The notes: generated by a model from the sequence alone, not told the origin. Shown: positions 48,295-57,292, numbered from the stretch's first letter. The stretch: 64,000 nt of DNA from Rhodanobacter sp. LX-99 (GCF_018599185.1 NZ_JAHFVL010000002.1:186001-250000); one strand, 5' to 3'. Numbers and translations: made by a program.

Positions 48295-48984
48295 TCAGGT
48301 GCTGGTCGAGAAGCGGTAGCCGGTGCCGCGCACGGTCTGCACCAGCTCGTCCAGCTTCCACGGCTCCAGCGTCTTGCGCAGGCGGCGGATGTGCACGTCG
48401 ACGGTGCGCTCCTCCACGTACACGCTGCCGCCCCAGACGTGGTCGAGCAGCTGCGTGCGCGAGTAGACGCGCTCGGCATGGGTCATGAAGAAGTACAGCA
48501 GGCGGTATTCGGTGGGGCCGATCGGCACCGGCTCGTCGCCGGCGAACACCCGGTGCGCCGGGCCGTCGATGCGCAGGCCGCCCAGTTCGACCACGCCGGA
48601 GCCGTCGTCGCCCTGGCTGCGCCGCAGCACGGCCTTGATCCGGGCGATCAGCTCGCGGGTCGAGAAAGGTTTCACCACGTAGTCGTCGACGCCGGCCTCG
48701 AGGCCGTTGACGCGATCCATTTCCTCCCCGCGCGCGGTGAGCATGATGATCGGGATCTCGCGGCTGAGTTCTTCCTTGCGCAGGCGCCGGGCCAGTTCGA
48801 GGCCGCTCATGCCCGGCAGCATCCAGTCGAGCAGGATCAGGTCGGGCACCTGTTCGGCCAGCGCCATCTGGGCGGCACGGGCATCGGCGGCCTGCATCGC
48901 GTCCATGCCGGCCTTGCGCAGGGCAAAGGCGATCATTTCGCGGATCGAGGTCTCGTCTTCAACGATCAGGATGCGTTTGTGCAC
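48295..48984 (-). CDS. phoB: Phosphate regulon response regulator PhoB
   Basis: A 229-residue OmpR/PhoB-type regulator. The receiver has the acidic pair VEDE, phosphoacceptor D53 ([11 protein letters not shown]), the switch Thr and VVKPFS; the winged-helix DNA-binding domain starts near residue 130 with the conserved [16 protein letters not shown] and GTGYRFS. It activates phosphate-starvation genes. Only one half of a pho box (CTGTCAT, read on the minus strand at 49043-49049) lies upstream, with no convincing second half. Confidence 0.95.
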   Translation of the reverse strand: MHKRILIVEDETSIREMIAFALRKAGMDAMQAADARAAQMALAEQVPDLILLDWMLPGMSGLELARRLRKEELSREIPIIMLTARGEEMDRVNGLEAGVDDYVVKPFSTRELIARIKAVLRRSQGDDGSGVVELGGLRIDGPAHRVFAGDEPVPIGPTEYRLLYFFMTHAERVYSRTQLLDHVWGGSVYVEERTVDVHIRRLRKTLEPWKLDELVQTVRGTGYRFSTST

Positions 48985-49066
48985 GCCGTGGTCCGCCTTG
49001 GCTTGTGACGGGCATATTGCAGCGGATGGATGTTACGTGTCGATGACAGGGCGTGCCTGCCAGGTT

Positions 49067-49218
49067 GTTGAAAAGGAGCAGTCCTGCTCCTTTTCAACGC
49101 GCCAGGTCCGGCACATGTCCGTACCGGGCTACGCCGAACCAGGCACTTGGCGTGCCTGATTCGCGGCGGGCCCTCCATGGCCCGCAGTAGCAGGGTGTTG
49201 TTCAACACCCTGCTACTG
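49067..49218. repeat. Cluster of four palindromes between phoB and the M48 protease
   Basis: Four inverted repeats follow one another: 49067-49098 (14-bp stem GTTGAAAAGGAGCA), 49141-49157 (AGGCAC/GTGCCT), 49166-49185 (GCGGGCC/GGCCCGC) and 49185-49218 (16-bp CAGTAGCAGGGTGTTG, two-base loop) which overlaps the M48 stop codon. The outer elements could be terminators; the dense cluster also resembles dispersed REP-like elements of this order. No gene is supported here. Confidence 0.7.
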
Positions 49219-50835
49219 CCGGGAGTCGCCGCCCGGGCTGTCCTCGGTCTTGATCTTGCGCTTGTGCAGTTCCAGCACCAGCGGGGTCAGCTCGGCGATG
49301 CGCGCCTGGATGCGCACCCGCGCGTAGTAGTCCAGGTCGTCGCGCTTGAGCAGCCGCTTGAGCTGCTCCATCGCGTCGTACGGACGGCCGGAATAGTAGC
49401 TGGCGTCGGCGAAGGCCTCGCCGGCGCGCACGCTGTCGCCGGCCTTGTCGCTGGCGCGGGCATAGGCGCTGTAAATCTCCGGCTCGCTGGCATTGTCCAG
49501 CAACGGCCGCAGCAGGTTGGCGGCAAGGTGCGCCTGCTCCTGGTCGCCGCCGGCGGTGAGTGCCTTGGCATAGGCGAGCGCGACGGCGCGATTGCGCGGG
49601 GACTGGGTATTGAGCCCGCTGTAGATCGCCAGGGCCGCGGCGCGCTGCCCGGCCTGCAGGCGGGCGTCGGCCAGCGCCAGCTTCAGGATCAGGCTTTCCG
49701 GGTGGGATTGCAGCAACGGCTGCAGCTGTTCGATCGCCGCGGCGCCGCGACCGCTGCGGGTGAGCGCCAGCGCGTAGCCGTAGCGGTTCGGCGGCGTGTC
49801 GAAGTCCTGCCGGGACTGCAGGCTGGCGCTGTAGTAGATGGCCAGCTTGGTCGCGTCGCCGGCCAGCACGCGAACGCGCTCGCGCATCAGGGCGTAGCTG
49901 TCCAGGTGGCCGCGGGCGGGTGGCTGGAACAGCGAGGTGGGGTCCTTCACGAACGCGATCGGCGCGGTGCTTTTCTCCCACTGCAGCTTGTCCATGATGC
50001 TGCCGGAGGGGCGCAGCTTCTGCGCGGCGATCAGCGCGCCGGCACGCGCCTTCGCGTCGCTGATCCGCATCGTCGTCACCGGGTGCGTCTGCAGCAGGGC
50101 CGGCACGTCCTCGCCACCGGCGCCGGCGCTCATGACGTCCTGCATGCGCTGGAAGAAGCCGGCCATCGCGTTCGGGTCGAAACCGGCCTTGGCCAGCGTC
50201 TGGATGCCGACGCGGTCGGCCTCGATCTCGTCCTTGCGAGTGAAGTTGATCGACTTCTGAGCGATCAGGCCCTGGCCGCCGGCCAGCACCGCCATGGGCG
50301 CGTCGCCGCTGTGGCTGCTGGCACCGGCGGCGATCGCGCCCAGCAGCACCAGCGCCATCAGCGGCGCGTCCTTCTTCGAGTCCTCGAACGCGCGCTGCAG
50401 ATGGTTCTGGGTGATGTGGCCGATTTCGTGCGCGACCACGCCGGCCAGTTCGCTCTCGTCGCGGGTGATCGTCATCAGCCCGGCGTTCACCGCGATGTAG
50501 CCGCCGGGTGCGGCGAACGCGTTGATTTCCTGGTCCTTGACGACGAAGAACGCGAAGTGCTCCTTCGGCTTGTCGCTGCTGGCGACCAGCCGGTAGCCGA
50601 GGTCGTTGATGTAGTCGTCCAGCAGCGGGTCGTCCACCACCATGTCCAGCGCACGCATCTGGCGCAGCATGGAGGCGCCGTAATCCTGCGCTTCCTGCGG
50701 CGAGATCAGCGCGTTCGCCGAACTGCCCAGGTCGGGCAGGCGCACGTCCTGCTGGGCGCCGGCGGCGCAAGCCAGCCCGGCGGTGATCAGCGCCGTCAGC
50801 AGGCGCGGTGCGAGTCGTCGTGGTGCCATGCTCAT
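49213..50835 (-). CDS. BepA-like periplasmic M48 metalloprotease with TPRs
   Basis: A 540-residue exported protein. A signal peptide ends near residue 27; the M48 zinc motif HEIGH lies at 136-140 with a further metal Glu in EIEADRVGIQ; a helical TPR region fills the C-terminal half. This is the layout of BepA (YfgC), which repairs or degrades stalled LptD and BAM clients at the outer membrane. A cluster of palindromes overlaps its 3' end. The start could also be ATG 50829. Confidence 0.85.
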   Translation of the reverse strand: MSMAPRRLAPRLLTALITAGLACAAGAQQDVRLPDLGSSANALISPQEAQDYGASMLRQMRALDMVVDDPLLDDYINDLGYRLVASSDKPKEHFAFFVVKDQEINAFAAPGGYIAVNAGLMTITRDESELAGVVAHEIGHITQNHLQRAFEDSKKDAPLMALVLLGAIAAGASSHSGDAPMAVLAGGQGLIAQKSINFTRKDEIEADRVGIQTLAKAGFDPNAMAGFFQRMQDVMSAGAGGEDVPALLQTHPVTTMRISDAKARAGALIAAQKLRPSGSIMDKLQWEKSTAPIAFVKDPTSLFQPPARGHLDSYALMRERVRVLAGDATKLAIYYSASLQSRQDFDTPPNRYGYALALTRSGRGAAAIEQLQPLLQSHPESLILKLALADARLQAGQRAAALAIYSGLNTQSPRNRAVALAYAKALTAGGDQEQAHLAANLLRPLLDNASEPEIYSAYARASDKAGDSVRAGEAFADASYYSGRPYDAMEQLKRLLKRDDLDYYARVRIQARIAELTPLVLELHKRKIKTEDSPGGDSRQ

Positions 50836-50946
50836 AAGGTGGGTGACAATAGCATTGTGACCGTGGTCCGCCGCGTCGGTTCCGCTTGAGCTGCCGGCGT
50901 ACGACCCCATTTAGTGATGGCCTTTCCCCAGTTGCGGAGTGTCGTG

Positions 50947-51210
50947 ATGTCCAAGATCGAGGTCTATTCCACCGCGGTGTGCCCGTACTGCGTGGCGGCC
51001 AAGAACCTGCTCAAGTCCAAGGGGCTGGAGTGGACCGAAGTGCGCGTCGACACCGACGCGGCGCAGCGCGACGCCATGCTGGCACGCAGTGGCGGCCGCC
51101 GCACGGTGCCGCAGATCTTCATCAACGACCGGCACGTGGGCGGCTACGACGACCTCGTTGCCGCCGACCGCAACGGCAAACTGGCCGAGTTGCTGGAGCA
51201 GGCGGCATGA
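50947..51210 (+). CDS. grxC: Glutaredoxin 3
   Basis: An 87-residue dithiol glutaredoxin. The redox site CPYC is at residues 12-15, TVPQIFIN provides the cis-Pro, and GGYDDL is the GSH-binding turn. It reduces disulfides with glutathione. GGAG lies upstream of the ATG. Its stop overlaps the start of the next gene in an ATGA junction, so the two are translationally coupled. Confidence 0.93.
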   Translation: MSKIEVYSTAVCPYCVAAKNLLKSKGLEWTEVRVDTDAAQRDAMLARSGGRRTVPQIFINDRHVGGYDDLVAADRNGKLAELLEQAA

Positions 51211-51584
51211 GCGACAAACTTGCCGAATTCACCGCGTTCCGCCAGCGCATGAACGAGCGCATCCTGGCCGAGGACAACCAGGTCGTGCGGCGCTTTTTCG
51301 CGCTGGACACGCAGACCTACAAGGCCGGCGCGCTCGACGTGAAGACCAAGGAGATGCTGGGCCTGGTCGCTTCGATGGTGCTGCGCTGCGACGACTGCAT
51401 CAGCTACCACGTGGCGCAGTGCAAGGACGCCGGCGTGCGGCGCGACGAGTTCTTCGAGGTGTTCAGCGTGGGCCTGGTGGTGGGCGGTTCGATCGTGATC
51501 CCGCACCTGCGCCGCGCGGTGGATTTTCTCGACAAGCTGGAAGCCGGCGAGTCCGCCGCGCCGGAATGCGCCGACCACGCCTGA
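51207..51584 (+). CDS. AhpD-like carboxymuconolactone decarboxylase family protein
   Basis: A 125-residue protein of the AhpD/CMD fold. The catalytic-type pair CDDC (near residue 57), preceded by VASMVLR and followed by YHVAQCKDAG, matches the CxxC-x3-H pattern of AhpD, where it works as a thiol reductase. The overlap with a glutaredoxin supports a redox role, in place of decarboxylation. A hairpin and T-run follow. Confidence 0.85.
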   Translation: MSDKLAEFTAFRQRMNERILAEDNQVVRRFFALDTQTYKAGALDVKTKEMLGLVASMVLRCDDCISYHVAQCKDAGVRRDEFFEVFSVGLVVGGSIVIPHLRRAVDFLDKLEAGESAAPECADHA

Positions 51585-51596
51585 GTACCGCCGCCA

Positions 51597-51630
51597 CGGC
51601 CGCATGAAACGCGGCCGCCTGCGGTTTTTT
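51597..51630 (+). terminator. Probable terminator after the grxC operon
   Basis: CGGCCGC/GCGGCCG stem with a seven-base loop, followed by CCTGCGG and six T, 13 bases after the stop. Confidence 0.55.
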
Positions 51631-51779
51631 GCAATGCTGCGTGCGAGTATTTTCAACGTCTTGCGGGGCGTTCGCCCTGTTCGCGCGGGGGCTAATCGGC
51701 GATAATTGACCGGTTTCGGCACGTGCTCATCCCCATGAGTACGCGCCGCCTGCAGGTTTTCGTTTCAAGGAGTTCCCCC

Positions 51780-52793
51780 ATGAGCAAGACGATTGCCGTG
51801 ATCCCCGGCGACGGCATCGGCCCGGAGATCATGACCGCCACGCTGCGCGTGCTCGACGCGCTGGACTGCGGCCTTTCCTACGACTTCGTCGACGCCGGCA
51901 TGGTCGCGCTGGACAAGCACGGCGACCTGCTGCCGAAGGCAACGCTGGACAAGATCGCCGAGCACAAGGTCGCGCTGAAAGGCCCGCTGACCACGCCGAT
52001 CGGCGGCGGCTTCACCTCGGTCAACGTGACCCTGCGACGGCACTTCGACCTGTACGCGAACGTGCGCCCGGCGGTGAGCTTCCCGGGCACCAAGTCGCGC
52101 TACGAGAACATCGACATCATCACCGTGCGCGAGAACACCGAGGGCGCGTACCGCTCCGAGGGGCAGACCCTGTCCGCCGACGGCGAGATCGCCGAGTCGG
52201 TCGCGCGCAACACGCGCAGGGGCAGCAGCCGCATCGTGCGCTACGCCTTCGAGCTGGCGGTGAAGAAGGGCCGCAAGAAGGTCACCGCGGTGCACAAGGC
52301 GAACATCCTGAAGACCAGTTCGGGCCTGTTCCTCAACGTGGCGCGCGAGATCGCGAAGGAATACCCGCAGATCGAGTTCAACGAGATGATCGTGGACAAC
52401 ACCTGCATGCAGCTGGTGATGAAGCCCGAGCAGTTCGACGTGATCGTCACCACCAACCTGTTCGGCGACATCCTGTCCGACCTGTGCGCCGGCCTGGTCG
52501 GCGGCCTTGGCCTGGCGCCGGGCGACAACATCGGCGAGCACGCGGCGATCTTCGAGGCGGTGCACGGCTCGGCGCCGGACATCGCCGGCAAGGGCATCGC
52601 CAACCCGTGCGCGCTGCTGCTGGCCGCGGCCGACATGCTCGACTACCTGGACATGGTGGCCAAGGGCGACCGGTTGCGCCAGGCGATCCGCGACACCATG
52701 ACGAACGACCGCGACAGCGTGACGCCGGACCTGGGCGGCAAGGGCAGCACCGGCAGCTTCGCCGACGCGATCGTGAAGCGCCTCGCGGCCTGA
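51780..52793 (+). CDS. NAD-dependent isocitrate dehydrogenase
   Basis: A 337-residue member of the isocitrate/isopropylmalate dehydrogenase family. IPGDGIGPEIM opens it; VRENTEGAYR, KANILKTSSGLF and the nucleotide site HGSAPDIAGKGIANP follow. The VRENTEGAYR segment fits isocitrate dehydrogenase, and length and xanthomonad context point to the NAD-linked TCA-cycle enzyme. Isopropylmalate dehydrogenase is the main alternative, but no leu genes are adjacent. AAGGAG lies seven bases before the ATG. A terminator follows. Confidence 0.85.
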   Translation: MSKTIAVIPGDGIGPEIMTATLRVLDALDCGLSYDFVDAGMVALDKHGDLLPKATLDKIAEHKVALKGPLTTPIGGGFTSVNVTLRRHFDLYANVRPAVSFPGTKSRYENIDIITVRENTEGAYRSEGQTLSADGEIAESVARNTRRGSSRIVRYAFELAVKKGRKKVTAVHKANILKTSSGLFLNVAREIAKEYPQIEFNEMIVDNTCMQLVMKPEQFDVIVTTNLFGDILSDLCAGLVGGLGLAPGDNIGEHAAIFEAVHGSAPDIAGKGIANPCALLLAAADMLDYLDMVAKGDRLRQAIRDTMTNDRDSVTPDLGGKGSTGSFADAIVKRLAA

Positions 52794-52820
52794 TCCCGGC
52801 GCGCCCGGCCATCCACTTCA

Positions 52821-52847
52821 AAGCCGCGGTCGCTCCGCGGCTTTTTT
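52821..52847 (+). terminator. Terminator of the isocitrate dehydrogenase gene
   Basis: A 9-bp stem AAGCCGCGG/CCGCGGCTT with loop TCGCT runs directly into a T tract. Confidence 0.9.
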
Positions 52848-52913
52848 GTTGGATCAACGTCGGCCGAGCGGCTAGGCTTTCGGGCTGGGTCATGCGACCG
52901 CCGGAGTTCGTCG

Positions 52914-54086
52914 ATGCCATCACAGGTGATCCCCAGCCAGGTGTACGCGTTCTGGGTATTCGTCTACATCGCCGCTGCCGTACAGGCGGCGTTGCTGGCG
53001 CTGGCGCTGTGGCGGCGGCCGGTCAACGCCGAGGCGAACCGGGTGCTGGCGGTGTGGGTCGCGCTGACCGGCATGGACTTGCTGGTCAAGGCCGTGTACT
53101 GGAACTCGCTGTCGCCGGAGTGGTTCAGGGCGTATCGCTTCGTCGCGCTGTTTCCGTTCCTCTACGGCAGCCTGTTCTACGTCTATGTGCGTGCGCTGAT
53201 CGAGGTCCGCGGCTTTCGCTTGCGCGACGGCGTGCACCTGCTCGGCTTCGGCGTGATGCTGGCGCTGAATGCGCATGTGCTGCTGATGAGCGACCAGCAG
53301 ATGCAGGCGTTGTCAGCGCGCTGGGTGGCGGGCGAAAAGACCATCGGCTCGTGGTTCGACGTTCCCTTGTTCGTCTACAGCCTCTCGTACGTGGCGGCCG
53401 CGCTGATGCGCGTGCACCGCTACCGCCGCTGGTTGCGCGAGCGGCGCTCGGACGCCGACCGCATGTCGCTGCGCTGGATCGACGTGATGGCCGCTTGCCA
53501 GGCGGTCATCTGGATCATCGCCACCACGCAATGGCTGGCGACGCTGCCGGGCATCGACTACCGCCTGCTGTTCGGCGCGGTCGCCGCGTGGGTGTGCGTG
53601 GTCGGCTGGCTCAGCCTGAACCAGCCGCCGGTGGCGAGCGAGCCGACCGCGGTTGCCGGGGAGGGCGCGCCGTCGGACGCGACGGATCCCGGCGATGGGC
53701 GCTTCCCCGCGGTGGAGGCGCGCCTGGCGCAACTGATGGACGGCGACGACGCGCTCTATCGCGAGCCGGCGCTCACCATCGGGCAGGTGGCGAAGCGCAG
53801 CGGTTATCCCGAGTACCTGGTATCGGCGGTGATCAACCGGCGCTTCGGCGGCACGTTCTGGGACTACATCAACCGCCTGCGGATCGAGGCGGTGCGCGCC
53901 CGCCTGGCCGATCGCGGCGATGCGCGCACCATCCTCGACATCGCCTACGACTGCGGCTTCACCTCCAAGTCCACCTTCAACGCCGCGTTCAAGCGGCAGG
54001 TGGGCGAGACGCCGAGCAACTATCGCAAACGCCACGGCCAGGGTGAGGCCGTCACCGCGGCGGTCGGCGATGCAGCGCGGCGATGA
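52914..54086 (+). CDS. AraC-family regulator with membrane N-terminus
   Basis: A 390-residue protein with about six or seven hydrophobic segments (residues ~10-245) followed by an AraC-type double helix-turn-helix (residues ~285-375: LTIGQVAKRSGYPEYLVSAVIN, then ILDIAYDCGFTSKSTFNAAFKRQVGETPSNYR). Such proteins are membrane-bound transcription factors that sense an envelope or lipophilic signal. Its 3' end overlaps the converging serine hydrolase gene by 35 bases, so that hydrolase is a possible partner, which is inference. Confidence 0.85.
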   Translation: MPSQVIPSQVYAFWVFVYIAAAVQAALLALALWRRPVNAEANRVLAVWVALTGMDLLVKAVYWNSLSPEWFRAYRFVALFPFLYGSLFYVYVRALIEVRGFRLRDGVHLLGFGVMLALNAHVLLMSDQQMQALSARWVAGEKTIGSWFDVPLFVYSLSYVAAALMRVHRYRRWLRERRSDADRMSLRWIDVMAACQAVIWIIATTQWLATLPGIDYRLLFGAVAAWVCVVGWLSLNQPPVASEPTAVAGEGAPSDATDPGDGRFPAVEARLAQLMDGDDALYREPALTIGQVAKRSGYPEYLVSAVINRRFGGTFWDYINRLRIEAVRARLADRGDARTILDIAYDCGFTSKSTFNAAFKRQVGETPSNYRKRHGQGEAVTAAVGDAARR

Positions 54087-55440
54087 TCGCCGCGACCATG
54101 TCTTCCGTGCCGGTGCCGTAGTCGATCGAGATGCCCATGCGCACCACCACCAGCCGTTCCGACGGCACGATCACCACGTACTGCCCCAGCGCGCCGCGCG
54201 CGTAGTACATGTCCTTCGGCAACCGCGGCATGCCCCACGGGGCATGCCATACCGGCACGCTGCCCTCGCTCACCAGGTTGGTCCAGAAGCCGGCGCCGTA
54301 ACCGGTTTTCAAGGTTTGCGAATGGCTGTACGCAACCCAGCCTTCAGGCAGGATGCGCCGTCCGTCGACCACGCCGTCGTCCAGGTAGAGCTGGCCGAAG
54401 CGGGCGAAGTCGCGGGCCGAAGCGTAGACATTGCTCGATCCGACCGGCGTACCGGTGGCGTCGGTTTCGATCACCGCGCTGCGCATGCCCAGCGGCGCGA
54501 ACAGCGCCTGCCGCGCGAAGCGTTCGGCGTCCACCGCGCTGCCGCCGGCGGCGTCGCGGATCAGCCGCGAGAGCAGCACGTAGCCGAGGTTGCTGTAGCC
54601 CCAGGCAGTGCCGGGCGGATGGGCCAGCGGTGTCCGCGCCGCGTACCCGGCCATGTCGCGTTCGAGGAACAGCATGCGGGTCATCGGGCTGATCGCGCCG
54701 TCGGTTTCGTCGAACGGCAGGCCGCTGTCCATGCGCAGCAGTTGGTCGATGGTGATCGCATGGTGCGGGTCGGTTGGCGAACGCCAGGCGGCGATCGGCG
54801 CTGGCTGGTCCAACCGCAGCTTGCCCTCGCGCACGAGGATGCCGATCAGGGCGCTGACCACCGATTTCGTCAGCGAATGGGCGTAGATCGGTGTGTCCGG
54901 ACCGTAGCCCGGGGCGTAACGCTCGGCAATCAGCTGGCCGCCGTGCAGCACGACTACCGCCTTGGTCAGGCGCGGGTGGGCCGGGTCGGGTTCGGCGAAG
55001 CCCTGGTCGAGTGCGCGGCGGATCGCCGGGTCGGCCGGTTCGACCACGGCCGCCGGCCAGGTGCTGGCGATCGGGGCGGGCTCGAAGCCGGCCGGCTCGG
55101 GTACGGCGCCGTCGCCGTGCACGAGCAGGCAGCCGAGCCCCTCGCGGTACGCCGCCCGCGCGGTGAAGTCGCCGAATACCGAGGTGCGCACTTCGCGCCT
55201 GGCGCGATCCACCTCGTAGTGGATCGCCCAGCCGATGCTGCGCATCAGCGGCAGTTGCTCCTCCCGGAAGGTCCGCTGCGGATCGACTTGCGAAACGAAC
55301 GCCGCCGCGCACAGCGAACGGCTGACCGAGCCGGTGGCGGTGCGGAACAGGTCCTTGCCGGCGGTGCCGATCCAGATGACGGCGGCGAGCAGGAAGACGA
55401 GCAGGGTGACGAGGATAATTTTCAGGAGACGCAAAGCCAT
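54052..55440 (-). CDS. Serine hydrolase, beta-lactamase/EstB family
   Basis: A 462-residue protein with an N-terminal membrane anchor (LLKIILVTLLVFLLAAVIWI). The SxxK catalytic motif appears as HSLTKS (residues ~195-200) and the YxN motif as WGYSNLGYV; a C-terminal HAPWGM corresponds to the third box. These are class C beta-lactamase-like enzymes that often act as esterases or D-peptidases in the periplasm. Resistance to beta-lactams cannot be inferred. Converges with the AraC-type gene with a 35-base overlap. Confidence 0.85.
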   Translation of the reverse strand: MALRLLKIILVTLLVFLLAAVIWIGTAGKDLFRTATGSVSRSLCAAAFVSQVDPQRTFREEQLPLMRSIGWAIHYEVDRARREVRTSVFGDFTARAAYREGLGCLLVHGDGAVPEPAGFEPAPIASTWPAAVVEPADPAIRRALDQGFAEPDPAHPRLTKAVVVLHGGQLIAERYAPGYGPDTPIYAHSLTKSVVSALIGILVREGKLRLDQPAPIAAWRSPTDPHHAITIDQLLRMDSGLPFDETDGAISPMTRMLFLERDMAGYAARTPLAHPPGTAWGYSNLGYVLLSRLIRDAAGGSAVDAERFARQALFAPLGMRSAVIETDATGTPVGSSNVYASARDFARFGQLYLDDGVVDGRRILPEGWVAYSHSQTLKTGYGAGFWTNLVSEGSVPVWHAPWGMPRLPKDMYYARGALGQYVVIVPSERLVVVRMGISIDYGTGTEDMVAAIIAALHRRPPR

Positions 55441-55564
55441 CGTGGTCCGCCGGGTCGGTTGTCGAGGTGGCCAGCATGGTGAACGCGGGGATGGCGGTCG
55501 TCCGATCCGGCGGAATCGGACGGCGCCGAAGTGTCGTGCGGGTGCGATCCGGCCGGTCCGGACG

Positions 55565-55885
55565 TCAGTCCAGCGAACAACCGCCTTCGGCGCAGCCGTT
55601 GAACTCGCGTTCGACGCGGCGGCGCAGGGCGGGAATTCGCAGCAACGGCAACAGTGGCCAGTAGGCCGGGATCTGCCGGCACAGCAGGGCGAACCCGGCC
55701 GCGCCGCGCAGCGTCGCGCCGTGGCGCAGATCCTGCACCACGACTTCGCCCGAGTGCAGCGGACCCACGGGCGAGACACTCGTGGAATCCTCGAAACGGC
55801 CCAGCCAGTCGAGCCGGCGATGCCACCGCGCGTAGCGTGCGCATTTCGCGCAGTCCGGATGGCGGAACAGCCTGATCGCGGCCAT
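55565..55885 (-). CDS. Small DUF393-like thiol protein
   Basis: A 106-residue protein. CAKCARYARWHRRLDW near the N-terminus resembles the CxxC of the DCC/DUF393 thiol-disulfide family, and a C-terminal CAEGGCSLD adds two more Cys. The middle GPLHSGEVVV-DL and FALLCRQIPAYWPLLPLLRIP match that family's pattern. It starts 12 bases after the carboxymuconolactone decarboxylase gene, likely the third gene of the ECF41 operon. Redox function is inferred from the family. Confidence 0.65.
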   Translation of the reverse strand: MAAIRLFRHPDCAKCARYARWHRRLDWLGRFEDSTSVSPVGPLHSGEVVVQDLRHGATLRGAAGFALLCRQIPAYWPLLPLLRIPALRRRVEREFNGCAEGGCSLD

Positions 55886-55897
55886 GGCGGCGACCGT

Positions 55898-56353
55898 TCA
55901 GTGCTTGCCTGGCTTGTAGTGGCCGGGCTCCGCGCGCGAAGGGATGGCGATGCGGTTCCAGCCGTTGATCACGATCACCACCATGTTGAGGTCGATCAGC
56001 TCTTCCTCGCTGAACTGGGCGCGGGCCTCCTCGTAGACCTCGTCCGGCACGCCGTGGACCGGGTCGAGCCGGGTCACCGCCTCGCACCAGGCCAGCGCGG
56101 CACGTTCGCGGGCGCTGTAGAACGGCGCCTCGCGCCAGGCCTGCAGCACGTACAGGCGCTGCTCGGTCTCGCCGGCGGCGCGGGCGTCCTTGCTGTGCAT
56201 GTCCAGGCAGTAGGCACAGCCATTGAGCTGCGAGGCACGCATCTGCACCAGCTCGATCAGGTTCTGTTCGAGGCCGCAGCTCCTGACGTAGTCGCCCAGG
56301 GCGAGCAGCGGCTTCAGGGCGTCGGGACGTTTGTAGGCATTGAAGCGGGGCAT
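55898..56353 (-). CDS. Carboxymuconolactone decarboxylase family protein (ECF41 partner)
   Basis: A 151-residue AhpD-like protein. NGCAYCLDMHSKDAR (near residue 45) carries the CxxC and downstream His; FYSARERAALAWCEAVTRL and LIDLNMVVIVINGWNRIAIP complete the family pattern. Genes like this almost always accompany ECF41 sigma factors and are their main regulon members. Here it begins 36 bases after the sigma factor stop. Reductase or peroxidase partner roles are inferred. Confidence 0.88.
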   Translation of the reverse strand: MPRFNAYKRPDALKPLLALGDYVRSCGLEQNLIELVQMRASQLNGCAYCLDMHSKDARAAGETEQRLYVLQAWREAPFYSARERAALAWCEAVTRLDPVHGVPDEVYEEARAQFSEEELIDLNMVVIVINGWNRIAIPSRAEPGHYKPGKH

Positions 56354-56389
56354 GAGGTTCTCCGTGGAGTGGGCGGCCTGGATGGCCGT

Positions 56390-57292
56390 TCAGTGCAAGG
56401 ACGCGGGCGGCGTCGATTTCGTGACAGCCGCCAGCCGGGCGAGCTTGCCGGGGTGGCGCAGGGCGTGCACAGCGGTGATGCGCTCGCCGTCGTCGTCGAT
56501 CCAACTGGCCGAGATCAATGTGTCGCCCTGCCAGCCGAACAGGGCCGGCGTGCCGTTGAGCTGGCGGATCTCGTGGCGCACGCCGTGGCGCTGCTGCTGC
56601 AGCGCGATCTGCATGTACAACCGGGCCAGCCGCTCGGCGCCATGCAGCGGATGCAGGATGGCCCGTGCCAGGCCGCCGCCGTCGGAAACGCTCATGGCGT
56701 CCTCGGCAAACAGGGCGCGCAGCGCGGGCATGTCGGGTTGCTGCAGCGCCTGCATGAAGCGTTCGAGCAGGCGCCGCTGGGTGTCGATGTTCGGCATCGC
56801 CTGGCGCGGTCGATCCTCGCGCAGCCGCTGTTTCGCCAGGTGCACGCGCTGGCGGCAGGCGTCCTCGCTGATCTCCAGCATCGCGGCCGTCTCGGCATGG
56901 CTGTAATCGAACACCTCGCGCAGCAGGAAGGCGGCGCGCTCCTCCGCACTCAGCCGCTCCAGCAGCAGGAGGAAGGTAAGGGTGAGGCTTTCGGCGCGTT
57001 CCAGTTGCGCCTCGGGCTGCTCGGACTCGGCGGCCAGCGGCTCCGGCAGCCACGGACCGGGATAGTGCGCGCGTTCGGTCTTGGCCCGGCGCAGGCGATC
57101 GAGTGCGATGCGCGTGGTCACGGTGACCAGCCAGGCCTCCGGGTCGTCCAGCGCGTCGGCATCCTGCGCGTGCCAGCGCAGCCAGGCATCGTGCAGGACG
57201 TCCTCGGCGTCGCTGGGCGTGCCGAGCATGCGGTAGGCCAGGCCGAACAGGCGTGGGCGGTGTTGCTGGAACAGTGCGGTGTGCGGATCCAT
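56390..57292 (-). CDS. ECF41-type RNA polymerase sigma factor (SigJ-like)
   Basis: A 300-residue ECF sigma factor. Sigma-2 (RLFGLAYRMLGTPSDAEDVLHDAWLRW) and sigma-4 (SHAETAAMLEISEDACRQRVHLAKQRL) are followed by a SnoaL-like domain of ~100 residues. The three ECF41 extension motifs are present: YPGPWLPEP in the linker, SDGGG and HPGKL near the end. The C-terminal domain both activates and restrains the sigma factor in place of an anti-sigma protein. The adjacent AhpD-like gene is the classic partner. Confidence 0.92.
   Translation of the reverse strand: MDPHTALFQQHRPRLFGLAYRMLGTPSDAEDVLHDAWLRWHAQDADALDDPEAWLVTVTTRIALDRLRRAKTERAHYPGPWLPEPLAAESEQPEAQLERAESLTLTFLLLLERLSAEERAAFLLREVFDYSHAETAAMLEISEDACRQRVHLAKQRLREDRPRQAMPNIDTQRRLLERFMQALQQPDMPALRALFAEDAMSVSDGGGLARAILHPLHGAERLARLYMQIALQQQRHGVRHEIRQLNGTPALFGWQGDTLISASWIDDDGERITAVHALRHPGKLARLAAVTKSTPPASLH

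Noticed and set aside
49043..49049. Pho box upstream of phoB
   Set aside because: Only one CTGTCAT half is present; the second half at 11-base spacing matches at about three of seven positions.
48966..49208. 80-residue minus-strand frame between phoB and the protease
   Set aside because: It overlaps the start of phoB, crosses four palindromes and has no binding site; it is the translation of a palindromic intergenic element.
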